Below, piece after piece: positions 39,976 to 48,667 of a DNA stretch of 64,000 nucleotides. Positions within the stretch are counted from its first letter, which is position 1. Each line of letters starts with the position of its first letter. Position numbers and translations under genes: made by a program. Below the pieces are notes generated by a model. That model was not told where the DNA came from. It worked only from the letters and a program-made list of their open reading frames with translations, and did not search any database. The DNA is from Diplocloster hominis (GTDB lineage Bacteria > Bacillota > Clostridia > Lachnospirales > Lachnospiraceae), in contig NZ_JAWDIY010000006.1 of the NCBI RefSeq assembly GCF_032380655.1, positions 124,001 to 188,000 of the forward strand, given 5' to 3'.

Positions 39976-41059
39976 TCTTACGTTTGAATTTGAAAATGTG
40001 GAAAAAACGAAAAAGCAGATTGTGAAAGATATATTTTCCAAGCCTTTTGACCATTTGCGCTCCGGGATATCGTATATGCTCCCGTTTATACTGATCGGAG
40101 GAATTATTACCGCGGTCAGCTCGATCAGCAATATCTCAGATGCTCCTATATGGCTGACGGTTGCGTCGGTCGGACAGGTGGGCATGACCTTTTTTATACC
40201 AATCTTTGGAGCTTACATAGCATTTTCCATTGCGGATAAGGCGGGTATCGCGCCCGGATTTATCTGCGCTTATTTGGCCAATACCAACGGATCGGGTTAC
40301 TTAGGAGCGCTGCTGGCCGGATTCCTGGTGGGATATGTGGTGGCGTTACTGAAAAAGCTGATCAAACCCAATAAGATTCTGCAGGGGGTATGGGATTATT
40401 TTGTCCCTGCGTTCTCGACCCTGGTCGTGGGCCTGTTCATTGTTTATGTCATTAACACGCCGGTGGCCCGTTTTACGGACTATATGGTAGCGAAGCTCTC
40501 CGGTATGGATGCCGCGCAGGGAGGGATAGCCGGACTGGTTCTGGGCGCGCTGGGCGGAGTGGATTATGGCGGCCCCATCAGTAAGATCGGGACAGCGATC
40601 ATGTTCGCGGGATTTGACAAGGGAATCTATCTGTTCGTAGGCATTGCGATCGCCATCGCCATGGTGCCGCCGTTTGGTTTTACGGTGGCGGCGTTCATCG
40701 CTCCGAAACTATTTACCAAGTCTGAGAGGAGATATGCCAGAACATCCTGGCCCATCGTTTTGATCGGTGGTTTTACGGAACTGGCGCTTCCGCTGGTGAT
40801 CAATGATATTATCCGGTGCACCATTGCCAGCTTCCTGGGCTGCCTGGCCAGCGGTTTTCTGGCCGGCTTCTTGGGCCTGGAATTAAGCGTCCCGGCACTG
40901 GGACTGGCTTCCTGGTTCTTTATCAGCTCGGTCCCGGTATATGCACTCTGCGTGGCGGCCGGCGCTGCGGTGACGGCGGGATCGCTGATCTTTCTTCGGA
41001 AAATCTGGCCCAGGAAGAATTTCGATCCGGACAGCGACGATGAGGTTATGAGCCTGTAG
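39962..41059 (+). CDS. PTS fructose-type IIC component
   Basis: 365 residues, a membrane permease with about nine hydrophobic spans. 'FDHLRSGISYMLPFILIGGIITAVSSI' (about 27-53), 'PGFICAYLANTNGSGYLGALLAGFLVGYVV' (about 100-130), 'GGVDYGGPISKIG' (about 200) and 'ALPLVINDI' are the hallmarks of the fructose/mannitol IIC family. The start at 39962 follows GGAGGGAAAATCAGT inside the IIA gene. A short N-terminal cytoplasmic tail precedes the first span. It imports a hexose or similar ketose/polyol with phosphorylation. Confidence 0.92.
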   Translation: MAGNDLTFEFENVEKTKKQIVKDIFSKPFDHLRSGISYMLPFILIGGIITAVSSISNISDAPIWLTVASVGQVGMTFFIPIFGAYIAFSIADKAGIAPGFICAYLANTNGSGYLGALLAGFLVGYVVALLKKLIKPNKILQGVWDYFVPAFSTLVVGLFIVYVINTPVARFTDYMVAKLSGMDAAQGGIAGLVLGALGGVDYGGPISKIGTAIMFAGFDKGIYLFVGIAIAIAMVPPFGFTVAAFIAPKLFTKSERRYARTSWPIVLIGGFTELALPLVINDIIRCTIASFLGCLASGFLAGFLGLELSVPALGLASWFFISSVPVYALCVAAGAAVTAGSLIFLRKIWPRKNFDPDSDDEVMSL

Positions 41060-41149
41060 TTTCGGTGCTTTGCCAGCAGGGCTGTAGGGAAATAAATAAG
41101 TTATACCGGAAATTCTATTTCCCGGAAGCCCCAAAAGGAGGTAGTATGT

Positions 41150-41485
41150 ATGAAACTGGTTATTATCACTTCCTGCGTGGCAGGAGTAGCACACAGCGAA
41201 ATGTGTGCAGCTGCGTTGAAGAAAGAAGCGATCGCCCGCGGTCATTCGGTACGTGTGGAAATGCAGGGAGGGTCTAATCTCTCGGATATGCTTCCAAAGG
41301 AGATCTGTCAGTCGGCAGATGTGATCCTGATCGCTTATGCCATAGCTGTGGCTAAGAAAGAACGGTTTGAAGGGAAACCGGTGGTAAAGGTTCCGATCGG
41401 TCAGGCCATTCGGCATATTAAGCAGGTTATGGATAAAGCGGAAGAAGTGTATGAGCAGACCATAGAAAAAGATATGGGTGATTGA
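41150..41485 (+). CDS. PTS fructose-type IIB component
   Basis: 111 residues. The phospho-acceptor Cys9 lies in 'KLVIITSCVAGVAHSEMCAAALKKEA', matching the IIB-Fru pattern 'ITACPTGIAHT.MAAEAL'. 'HSVRVEMQGG' and 'ADVILIAYAI' follow. AGGAGGTAGTATGT precedes ATG 41150. It is unusual in being a stand-alone IIB after IIC rather than fused. Confidence 0.9.
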   Translation: MKLVIITSCVAGVAHSEMCAAALKKEAIARGHSVRVEMQGGSNLSDMLPKEICQSADVILIAYAIAVAKKERFEGKPVVKVPIGQAIRHIKQVMDKAEEVYEQTIEKDMGD

Positions 41486-41499
41486 ACTTGGAGGTAAAT

Positions 41500-41781
41500 A
41501 TGGTTAGCGCAACGATTGAAGTTAAAAATAAATCAGGTCTGCATATGAGGCCGGCTTCGGAACTGTCTAAGATAGCGAGAAAGTGCGGGTCCAATATTAT
41601 TATCCGGTCTGGGGAAAAGCTGGTGAATCCCAAAAGCATCCTGGTTCTGATGAGCGCGGCAATCAAAAAGGGTACGGTTGTGACCGTGGAGTGTACCGGC
41701 GAGACAGAGGAGCAGGATTTGGAGATAATACTTCGGGCCATTGCTTCCGGCCTGGGCGAAGGGATGGATGAGACGGCGTGA
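41500..41781 (+). CDS. HPr phosphocarrier protein
   Basis: 93 residues with active His15 in 'KNKSGLHMRPASEL' and the regulatory Ser46 in 'NPKSILVLMSAAIKKG', which HPr kinase normally modifies. 'VECTGETEEQDLEIILRAIASGL' is the C-terminal half. The start at 41500 follows TTGGAGGTAAAT. It is an operon-borne HPr paralogue rather than the usual ptsH next to housekeeping ptsI, although it is followed by an EI gene overlapping by 4 bp. Confidence 0.92.
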   Translation: MVSATIEVKNKSGLHMRPASELSKIARKCGSNIIIRSGEKLVNPKSILVLMSAAIKKGTVVTVECTGETEEQDLEIILRAIASGLGEGMDETA

Positions 41782-43478
41782 AGATATGGAATTGCGGTAA
41801 AATCGCTTCAGAAGGTTATGCGTTGGGACCAGCATTCCTCGTTCGCCGGGAAGAGAGGGCGGTTCGAAAGGATAAGATCAGGGCAGATGAGATCGAGGGT
41901 GAAATCCGGTGTTTTGAACAGGCGGTGGAAACGGGCAGGGAGCAGCTGCAGAAACTGCTGGAAGAAGCGCAAAATGCGGTCTCTGATCAGGCAGGCAATT
42001 CTGATATTTTTGCCGGACATCTGGATATACTGACGGATTGTGCACTCTATGAAGAAGTTACGGGAAGAATTCGTCAGGATCTGGAAAATGCCCAGAGAGC
42101 GCTGCAGCTTTCAGCAGACCACTACGCGGGCTTATTTGAAACAATGGATGATGCGTATATGCGGGAACGGGCGGATGACGTCAGGGATGTGACACGCCGA
42201 CTGATGCTGATACTTCAGGGAACGGAAGAAACCGCCTTTGATGCCTTGCGGGAGATATCCGTGGTGGTGGCCAAAGACCTGACACCGTCGGATACCATTC
42301 GGATGAACCTGGAGCTGGTGGCCGGCATCATAACTGAAAACGGCGGTATCACAAGCCATGTGGGGATCATAGCCAGGAACAGAGGAATTCCTTGTCTGGT
42401 ATGTGCCGGACCTGACATCCGGGAAATCAGAGATCGGGATCTGATCCTTTTAGACGCGCAGCGGGGAAGGATCATAACCTCGCCGGATCAGAAGGAGAAG
42501 GAGGTGTTCCTGCAAAACGAGGCCGAATACCGGGAAATGCGTAAGAAAGCAGAAGAAAATGCAGCGCTGCCCTGTATTACCATGGATGGAAGAATAATCT
42601 CCATCTGCGCGAATGTCGGCAGCCGGGAAGAAGCCGAGCAGGCAGCGGCTTACGATGTGGATGGGATCGGCTTGTTCCGCAGTGAATTTCTCTATATGCG
42701 GCAAAGACGATTTCCAACCGAAGACGAGCAGTTTGAAGCCTATCAAAGCGCGGTACACTGCATGAAAGGCAGAGAAGTAACGATACGGACGCTGGATATC
42801 GGTGGAGATAAAGAAGTCGATTATTTTCAGATACCGGAGGAAGATAACCCATATCTTGGCTGCCGCGCTATCCGGATCTGTTTAAACAGGCCGGATATCT
42901 TTAAAACACAGCTTCGGGCCATACTAAGGGCCAGCGCATATGGACGGGTAAGAATCCTGTTCCCGATGATCACATCGCTGGAAGAGCTGGAAAAAGCCCA
43001 GGCAATCCTGGGCGACTGTAAAGCTGAATTGACAAAGGAGGGGCAGCCTTTTGATGAAGGGCTGGAGACAGGAATTATGATTGAGACGCCCGCGGCCGTA
43101 TTGCTGGCCCAGGAGCTGGCCTCGCGGGTGGACTTTTTCAGTATCGGTACCAATGATCTGACTCAGTATATGCTGGCCGCAGACCGAGGTAACCCGGCGG
43201 TGGCTGCACTATATAACCCCTTTCACCCTGCTGTGCTTAGAAGTATACAGCATGTAATCCGTGCAGGCCATGCGCAACATATTCCGGTGGGCATGTGCGG
43301 CGAGCTGGCCGGCAATGCTGGGGCGGTCCGCTTATTGTTGGGGATGGGGCTGGATGAATTCAGCATGTCGGCTTCCGGCTCACCCCGCATCAAGCAGGAA
43401 CTCCGGGCGGCCAGTTACGAGAGCGCGAAGGCTGAGGCTGCGGAAGTGCTGGAAAGTCCTTACACTATATCAGGCTGA
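41778..43478 (+). CDS. ptsI: PTS Enzyme I (phosphoenolpyruvate-protein phosphotransferase)
   Basis: 566 residues, full length. The start is GTG at 41778, which overlaps the HPr stop (GTGA). The phosphorylated His194 is in 'ENGGITSHVGIIARNRGIPCLV'. The PEP-binding C-terminal barrel has 'GIGLFRSEFLYM', 'RTLDIGGDKEVDYF', 'NPYLGCRAIRICL' and 'SIGTNDLTQYMLAADRGNPAVAALY', and the catalytic Cys in 'HIPVGMCGELAGN'. It is the last gene of the PTS operon, so the phosphorelay PEP-EI-HPr-IIA-IIB-IIC is complete within one transcript. Confidence 0.95.
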   Translation: MKIWNCGKIASEGYALGPAFLVRREERAVRKDKIRADEIEGEIRCFEQAVETGREQLQKLLEEAQNAVSDQAGNSDIFAGHLDILTDCALYEEVTGRIRQDLENAQRALQLSADHYAGLFETMDDAYMRERADDVRDVTRRLMLILQGTEETAFDALREISVVVAKDLTPSDTIRMNLELVAGIITENGGITSHVGIIARNRGIPCLVCAGPDIREIRDRDLILLDAQRGRIITSPDQKEKEVFLQNEAEYREMRKKAEENAALPCITMDGRIISICANVGSREEAEQAAAYDVDGIGLFRSEFLYMRQRRFPTEDEQFEAYQSAVHCMKGREVTIRTLDIGGDKEVDYFQIPEEDNPYLGCRAIRICLNRPDIFKTQLRAILRASAYGRVRILFPMITSLEELEKAQAILGDCKAELTKEGQPFDEGLETGIMIETPAAVLLAQELASRVDFFSIGTNDLTQYMLAADRGNPAVAALYNPFHPAVLRSIQHVIRAGHAQHIPVGMCGELAGNAGAVRLLLGMGLDEFSMSASGSPRIKQELRAASYESAKAEAAEVLESPYTISG

Positions 43479-43503
43479 GTTGGACTGATATAGTGTAAGG
43501 ACT
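43455..43503 (+). other. Perfect 19-bp hairpin at the 3' end of ptsI
   Basis: Bases 43455-43473 and 43485-43503 are perfect inverted repeats (AGTCCTTACACTATATCAG) around an 11-base loop. The left arm is inside the ptsI coding region. No T-run follows, so it is more likely an mRNA-end stabiliser or protein site than a terminator. Confidence 0.75.
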
Positions 43504-43507
43504 GATA

Positions 43508-43737
43508 GGGACATGTCCAAATCGGAAGGGGACATGTCCAGATCGGAAATTGACATGTCCAAATCATAAGAGAAATGTCCAGATCAGAAGGGGACATATG
43601 CAGATCAGAATGGACATATCTAAATCAGAATGGACATATCTAAATCAGAATGGACATGTCCCAAATCAGAATGGACATGTCCCAGATCGGAATGGACATG
43701 TCCCAAATCAAAATGGACATGTCCCCGTTAATGTCCC
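43508..43737. repeat. GGACATGTCC tandem array, about 11 units
   Basis: Units of 20-21 bp with consensus GGACATGTCCARATCRGAA repeat from about 43508, the last three being most regular (TGGACATGTCCC spaced 21 bp). Each unit centres on the 10-bp palindrome GGACATGTCC. There are no unique spacers, so it is not a CRISPR. Short open frames across it are a product of the 21-bp period. Confidence 0.85.
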
Positions 43738-43745
43738 CCTTAATA

Positions 43746-44768
43746 TCAAGGCGTCTTAAATCCTTTTACAAAATCCATAAGCTCCCCTTTTTCTATAGCC
43801 GAACTCTCAATATAATAAGACAGCTGGTTATATGTCTCCTCAAAGGGTTCCCGGCTATCCTTAATCCCTGCCGCCGCATTGCGCTCCGACCGGCCCAGAT
43901 CCATGAGGTTCACTGCGGTGACAACTGGAATGTCCCTGGTCATCCCCAGAGAATAATAAGAACCATTCTTCCGGCTTTCGTCACAGATTAACAGGGCCTG
44001 ATTATAGCCGTCCAATTTCAGCTTTTCGCTGTAGGCAGTGTCGGGAGCTCCAAAAGAAACATTCCAATCGGCAGCGGCCAGACTAATTGTCATTCGTATA
44101 AATTCCCCGGAGCTGTTGACATAACCAACATAGATATCCTGAATATTTTTCTGGTATCCGTCCGGCAGCTTCAGTGTCTGACGGATGGTTTTATCGTGTT
44201 CCCCTTCTATGGACAGACTTTCAGAGGGAATATCCAGCATGCCCGGATCCACATAGAACTGGATGACAGCCTCTTCAAACTGATAACCGTCCGGCAGCCG
44301 GGTGGGAATGGAGTAGGGAATAGCGCATGGAAGCAGCAGATCCAGAAGCGTCTGTTCGCTATCCGTTCGAAATACACCACAGGCCGCATTGGAGCTGCTC
44401 TGTCCATCCTGCAGATGGGTAACAATACTCACTTCCCCCGGGGCCAGCGCAGACGGCGTAAGAGACATTTCCTGGGAGACAACGCTGCTGAATTCCGAAT
44501 CTTCGCCGTCCGCGGTACTCTCAAGTGAGGAAGAAGCTCCATCATTCACGGAACCATCGAACCGGAAAGACTTCCATTCGTAATAAGTCCCGGCGCCAAT
44601 CAGACCGAATAATCCAAGCAGGACAGCCGCCAGGATAATAAATGACTTTCCGGCAAAGCGGCGGGGGGGTCGGATGCGATCCGCCAGGGCAAGTGAAAGA
44701 TCATACTCCGGAGTGCATACCTTACTTAACTGTTCTTTTATCAATCGTTCATCCTGATCAAATTTCAT
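43746..44768 (-). CDS. Membrane-anchored anti-sigma-like protein
   Basis: 340 residues. A short cytoplasmic N-terminus ('MKFDQDERLIKEQLSKVCTPEYDLSLALADRI') precedes one membrane span (about 40-62) and a large external domain with Ser/Glu-rich linker. Its gene overlaps the ECF sigma factor gene by 11 bp, the usual sigma/anti-sigma order. No zinc-binding HxxxCxxC is visible in the N-terminus, so it is not a classic ZAS-type anti-sigma factor. The start at 44768 follows ATTGGAGGAGTCAAC. External region of the DUF4367-like type is possible, not certain. Confidence 0.7.
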   Translation of the reverse strand: MKFDQDERLIKEQLSKVCTPEYDLSLALADRIRPPRRFAGKSFIILAAVLLGLFGLIGAGTYYEWKSFRFDGSVNDGASSSLESTADGEDSEFSSVVSQEMSLTPSALAPGEVSIVTHLQDGQSSSNAACGVFRTDSEQTLLDLLLPCAIPYSIPTRLPDGYQFEEAVIQFYVDPGMLDIPSESLSIEGEHDKTIRQTLKLPDGYQKNIQDIYVGYVNSSGEFIRMTISLAAADWNVSFGAPDTAYSEKLKLDGYNQALLICDESRKNGSYYSLGMTRDIPVVTAVNLMDLGRSERNAAAGIKDSREPFEETYNQLSYYIESSAIEKGELMDFVKGFKTP

Positions 44769-45318
44769 GTTGACTCCTCCAATCTGCGATACTGCTTTCT
44801 TCCTGCCGGTTATCCTTCCTGAGCAGTCCGGCCAGCTTTTTCCTGGCGCGTTCATACCGTTTTCGGGCAGCGGACTCTGTTATTTGATGGATTTTGGCCA
44901 GCTCCCGGTAACTTCTCTCTTCCATAACCCGCCCATAGATCAGAGAACGCTCCATGGCCGATAACCGGCTGAGCGCTTCGAACAGCTCGTCGCTGATCCC
45001 GGTATGCGGTTTATGCGAATCGGCAGCGGGGGTAAAGAAAAATAGTGTTTTCCGGCGGATAGTATCGATACAGGTGTGATATGCGATCCGATACAGCCAT
45101 GCCGACAGCGATGTACCGTTCCTGTACTTCCGGCGGTTTTCATATGCTTTAAGAAAGGTTATCTGCACAGTGTCCTGCGCCTCGTGATAATCACACAGGA
45201 TATTGTGGCAGTAGCGTAAAAGCGCCTGACCATAGACTTCTATAGCGAGACTTAATTCCGCTTCGCCGCCGTCGGCAAACGTTTGATCCAATAAATCTTT
45301 TTCCTGCAGTAATTCCAT
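44758..45318 (-). CDS. ECF sigma-70 family RNA polymerase sigma factor
   Basis: 186 residues. Region 2 includes 'YCHNILCDYHEAQDTVQITFLKAYENRRKYRNGTSLSAWLYRIAYHTCIDTIRR' (about 34-88), and region 4 includes 'LSAMERSLIYGRVMEERSYRELAKIHQITESAARKRYERARKKL' (about 118-162), which is the DNA-binding helix-turn-helix for the -35. It starts after AAAGGATGTGTAACT. It probably controls its own operon in response to a surface signal through the co-encoded membrane protein. Confidence 0.9.
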   Translation of the reverse strand: MELLQEKDLLDQTFADGGEAELSLAIEVYGQALLRYCHNILCDYHEAQDTVQITFLKAYENRRKYRNGTSLSAWLYRIAYHTCIDTIRRKTLFFFTPAADSHKPHTGISDELFEALSRLSAMERSLIYGRVMEERSYRELAKIHQITESAARKRYERARKKLAGLLRKDNRQEESSIADWRSQHEI

Positions 45319-45499
45319 AGTTACACATCCTTTATTTGCGGTACCGCTGATTCGTTACACCTTAATAACGCAGAGAAAACGGAATTTGTGACATAAGAAA
45401 TGAAAAGTAAGAGAGATTTCCGCCTATTTCAAAATTCCAATTCCGCCGCTGCGCACCCGCCTGGAGGTTTTTTATTAAATAGGAGCGATTCCCATTGTA

Positions 45500-45541
45500 T
45501 AAAAAAATCCGTCTATTCCCTATGTAATAAACGGATTTTAA
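45500..45541 (-). terminator. Terminator of the LacI regulator gene
   Basis: On the minus strand AAAATCCGT pairs with ACGGATTTT, followed by TTTTATAC. It lies 56 bp past the LacI-gene stop and upstream of the sigma gene. The remainder of 45319-45596 shows nothing else recognisable. Confidence 0.75.
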
Positions 45542-45596
45542 AATCGCAGCAGTCAGCCATTCCAATTCCCTTATGGCCAGCCGGCTCACGCTGTCT

Positions 45597-46667
45597 TTAC
45601 TTCAAAAACTGATAAGTCAGTGTTGGATCAAAAATATAATCATCGATCGTTTCCTTTAAAACAATACGTGGCTGAAGCATCAGGTGCTTTTTGCCGGGCA
45701 GGATACCCTGCAGCAGATAATCCGCCAGCAGCATCAGACTGTGGTAGGCCTGGGCGGAAGGATTCTGATATATAACAAAGGTACACAGATCTTTTTTTGT
45801 CAGTGTACTAAGCTGCGGGGTCACGTCAAAACCGCTGACGACGGGCCGCGGGATATCCGGATGTTTGTCCAGATACCAACCCACTCCGATCGCACCGGGA
45901 GAACTGGTTGTATAGACACCGCTGATTTCCGGATTCTCACGGAACATTTTTTCTGAAATCTCCTCTGCCAGCTGGTCGCTGTCCAGATACTCAAATTCCC
46001 CTGCAACCGTAATTCCAGGATAATCTTCTGAGATTTTATCAATAAATCCCCGCATACGTTCTGTGTGGGCATCCACCGAATGAAAGCCAGACAGACAGCA
46101 TACCGATCCCTTATCTCCCATGATTTTCCCCATCAATTCGCCGGAAATCCTGCCGGCCAGATAAGGGTCCACCCCAACATGAAATAGCCTTTTGCTCCCT
46201 CTTACATCAGAATTGAAAGTGGCCACGGTTACACCGGCATCCGCCAGACGATTGATATATGGAATCAGAGCACTGCCCCCGGCATTTAAAACAAACCCGT
46301 CATAGTCCTCGGGTTTTAATTCATCCAAAAGCGGCAGCTGACTCTCTGGATTCAAATAATCACATCGAAAGGCCCGGATATCCACATTATAATCTGTCAG
46401 AGCATGAGTAGCCTGTTCCACACCTGCCGTCATCTCATCGAAAAAATAGGTTGGATATTTTGGATACAAGATTCCCAAATGGAGCTGTTTGTTCCTGCTC
46501 AGATTACTGGCCAGTTTATTGGGCCGATAACCCAGCTCATCTGCGATCTGCAGGATCTTCTGCTTTGTCACCTCGTTAATTCTGCCCCGGCCATTCAACG
46601 CACGGTCCACCGTGCCGATCGAAGTGTCTGCCAATTCCGCAATCTGTTTTAAAGTTACTTTTTTCAT
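45597..46667 (-). CDS. LacI-family transcriptional regulator
   Basis: 356 residues. The HTH 'VTLKQIAELADTSIGTVDRALNGRGRINEVTKQKILQIADELGYRPNKLASNLSR' type region (about 4-58) includes the hinge helix and is typical of LacI. The sugar-binding domain resembles the ribose-binding-protein type ('LGILYPKYPTYFFDEMTAGVEQA', about 68-90; 'VSGFDVTPQLSTLTKKDLCTFVIYQNPSAQAYHSL', about 268-305). It is the nearest candidate to bind the AACGTT-centred operators at 49606 and 49706. It is separated from the PGI gene by a long inverted repeat. Confidence 0.92.
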   Translation of the reverse strand: MKKVTLKQIAELADTSIGTVDRALNGRGRINEVTKQKILQIADELGYRPNKLASNLSRNKQLHLGILYPKYPTYFFDEMTAGVEQATHALTDYNVDIRAFRCDYLNPESQLPLLDELKPEDYDGFVLNAGGSALIPYINRLADAGVTVATFNSDVRGSKRLFHVGVDPYLAGRISGELMGKIMGDKGSVCCLSGFHSVDAHTERMRGFIDKISEDYPGITVAGEFEYLDSDQLAEEISEKMFRENPEISGVYTTSSPGAIGVGWYLDKHPDIPRPVVSGFDVTPQLSTLTKKDLCTFVIYQNPSAQAYHSLMLLADYLLQGILPGKKHLMLQPRIVLKETIDDYIFDPTLTYQFLK

Positions 46668-46781
46668 AACCCAATTCCTCTGCTCGTTTCTCTATAGATT
46701 GTAATATGCCCCGGGAGGGTTGGCAAGCGGTAAATTTGGAGAAATTTCAACGGGGCAGCGGGATGGGGGGCTGGGGGAAGG

Positions 46782-46994
46782 GCCGGGATGCCAGGGGAGG
46801 CAGGCAGACTTTTAGAACCGGGGGATAATCTCGCGGGGACAAATCACTTCGGCCAGACCTAAGAACCGTTCCAGGCCCTGCGGGGTTCTCCCGCCTTCTG
46901 CGTAAGCCGTTCTAAGGTCTGGTCTCAAGTGATTTGTCCCCGTGAGATTATCCCCCGGTTCTAAAAGTCTGCCTGTCTCCCCTGGCATCCCGGC
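46782..46994. repeat. Long inverted repeat, 68-bp arms
   Basis: Arms 46782-46849 and 46927-46994 match at 66 of 68 positions when folded, both mismatches being G-U compatible. A second stem (about 46852-46867 with 46907-46923) lies inside. The inner part has GGGGACAAATCACTT...AAGTGATTTGTCCCC ends and a CTGCGTA core, like the other GGGGAC families. It occupies most of the 360-bp gap between the PGI gene and the LacI gene. It could act as a strong RNA hairpin or terminator in either direction. Confidence 0.85.
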
Positions 46995-47027
46995 TTTGCT
47001 GCAGGCCCCATGGGGGTTAAGGGAGGT

Positions 47028-47846
47028 CTACAGTGTCTTGAGAAGGGAGAACATAGCCTCTGTAGCGGCGGCGGGATCATTCAGGTAACTGTACTTCTGA
47101 GGATTTTTGAGGAAGGAACGGTAGATGGGGACGTTCTTTTCCAGGCCGCATACCGCGGAATCCGTGGGTACTGTCAGGCGGGGTTCACAGACAAATTCAT
47201 AGCGGGGATTTTTCTCGATCCGGAATCCGCCGTCGGGAGTCCGAAAGGCGTAACAGCACATGCCCGCGTGGCGTTTTACACTGTCGTAGTAGTTGGTGCT
47301 GTGACAGGATACCAGGTTTATGAATACCATGGTTTCTGCTCCTATGTTAATCGTGCAGTGTCCGTAATCAGGGGGGATTACTACGGACTCGCCGGCCTCG
47401 ACTTTGGTCAGGATGACATCCTGTACCTGCATGCTGCCGTCTTCTTTCCGGCAATCGTCTACTTTCTGCATGACGAACAACGCGGTGCCTTTTATTACCT
47501 GGTATAGCTCCGGATAGCTGATGGACTGTCCGGGAATCGGCATGTGGAAATGTCCGGCAGTTTTCTTGTATTCTCCTCCGGCGGTTCCTTCGATGATCAC
47601 CGTGCTGTCATAGCGCAGGTCTGTGGACTGGAATATTTCTTTGGTGCTGTCTTCCACAATCGCTTTGTAAAAATCGTAATAGGGATTGTCTTCGACCTTG
47701 TATGTAGCGTCGGCTAAAAGTCCGAACATTCCTTTTGAGTATTTACGGGAATAGTCCTCGTAGTGGATGGTATCGCTGGCCGGAACCAGTTTCTTGCTTT
47801 CCTCGCAGAATTGGATGGGCATGCCGAACATTTTCAACTCTTTCAT
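47028..47846 (-). CDS. Cupin-type glucose-6-phosphate isomerase
   Basis: 272 residues of the archaeal-type (metal-dependent, cupin) phosphoglucose isomerase family, which interconverts glucose-6-P and fructose-6-P. The metal motif 'KTAGHFHMPIPGQSISYPELYQVIKGTALFVMQ' type region (about 104-136) has the His-x-His and Glu; the third His is in 'IPPDYGHCTINIG' (about 168). It extends beyond the core with a C-terminal tail of about 70 residues. Together with AlsE-like and ROK genes it forms a minus-strand operon. Confidence 0.85.
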   Translation of the reverse strand: MKELKMFGMPIQFCEESKKLVPASDTIHYEDYSRKYSKGMFGLLADATYKVEDNPYYDFYKAIVEDSTKEIFQSTDLRYDSTVIIEGTAGGEYKKTAGHFHMPIPGQSISYPELYQVIKGTALFVMQKVDDCRKEDGSMQVQDVILTKVEAGESVVIPPDYGHCTINIGAETMVFINLVSCHSTNYYDSVKRHAGMCCYAFRTPDGGFRIEKNPRYEFVCEPRLTVPTDSAVCGLEKNVPIYRSFLKNPQKYSYLNDPAAATEAMFSLLKTL

Positions 47847-47863
47847 GGATTAGTGTCCCCCTT

Positions 47864-48520
47864 CTATAAGTTCTGATATTTTGAGATTACTTCGGGATAC
47901 TCGGACGGATCGTGACAGAACAGCCCGGAGGATCCGAGAACCAGTACATTGGCGCCGGCTGCCACCAGCTTGGGAGCGGTCTCTTCTTTTACCTGACCGT
48001 CCACCATGATGTCCACATCGTAACCTGCCTCTGTGAACATGCTGCGTATAGCCGAGATCTTCTCGTAGCTGGTGGGGATCAGGGTCTGGCCGGCGAAACC
48101 AGGATCTACGGTCATGACACAGACCAGATCGATAAATTCCAGCATATATTTGAGCTGACTGATATCGGTGGCGGGATTGATGGCGATACCTGCTTTTTTG
48201 CCCAGAGCGCGGATCTGCTTCAGGGCCCGGATCGGATGCTCCAGTGTCTCGATGTGCAGGGTAATAATGTCCGCGCCGTGGTCCGCGCAGTACTGAATGA
48301 ATTCAGTCGGATTGGTGACCATGAGATGTACATCCATGGGGGTGTCGGATACTTTGCGGATGGCGGCCATCAGATCACCGTTCAGGCAATAATTCGGAAC
48401 GAAATGGCCATCCATAATGTCAATGTGATAAAGATCCACATGCGCCTGGTCCAGCGCTTCCAGCTGGTGCTTTAAGTCCATCATGTCAATGCACATAACG
48501 GAGGGAGATACTTTGTTCAT
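47864..48520 (-). CDS. alsE: D-allulose-6-phosphate 3-epimerase-like protein
   Basis: 218 residues. 'VSPSVMCIDMMDLKHQLEALDQAHVDLYHIDIMDGHFVPN' type N-terminus, 'DVHLMVTNPTEFI' and 'VCVMTVDPGFAGQ' match the RPE/AlsE family; the 'MCIDMMDLK..L' spelling resembles E. coli AlsE more than ribulose-phosphate epimerase. It would convert allulose-6-P to fructose-6-P. The start at 48520 follows AAAGGACTGTTTTTT; the frame is open 27 codons upstream but overlaps the promoter region. Gene symbol tentative. Confidence 0.78.
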   Translation of the reverse strand: MNKVSPSVMCIDMMDLKHQLEALDQAHVDLYHIDIMDGHFVPNYCLNGDLMAAIRKVSDTPMDVHLMVTNPTEFIQYCADHGADIITLHIETLEHPIRALKQIRALGKKAGIAINPATDISQLKYMLEFIDLVCVMTVDPGFAGQTLIPTSYEKISAIRSMFTEAGYDVDIMVDGQVKEETAPKLVAAGANVLVLGSSGLFCHDPSEYPEVISKYQNL

Positions 48521-48667
48521 AAAAAACAGTCCTTTCTGAGAGAGTTCATTTATTACTGGAAATTTCCACCTCATTATGGCATAGAAGAATACGTGTGTCA
48601 AGAAATAAATGACCGAATAATATTAAAAACAACATAAAATGTGACCGATTATGTGCAATTGGAAAAA

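Noticed and set aside
43508..43737. CRISPR array
   Set aside because: Units are contiguous with no unique spacers of normal length, and no cas gene is present.
43550..43991. Open frames across the GGACATGTCC array, e.g. repeated 'NQNGHVP' or 'MDMSQI' peptides
   Set aside because: They arise from the 21-bp period of a palindromic repeat, have no ribosome site, and read in several frames.
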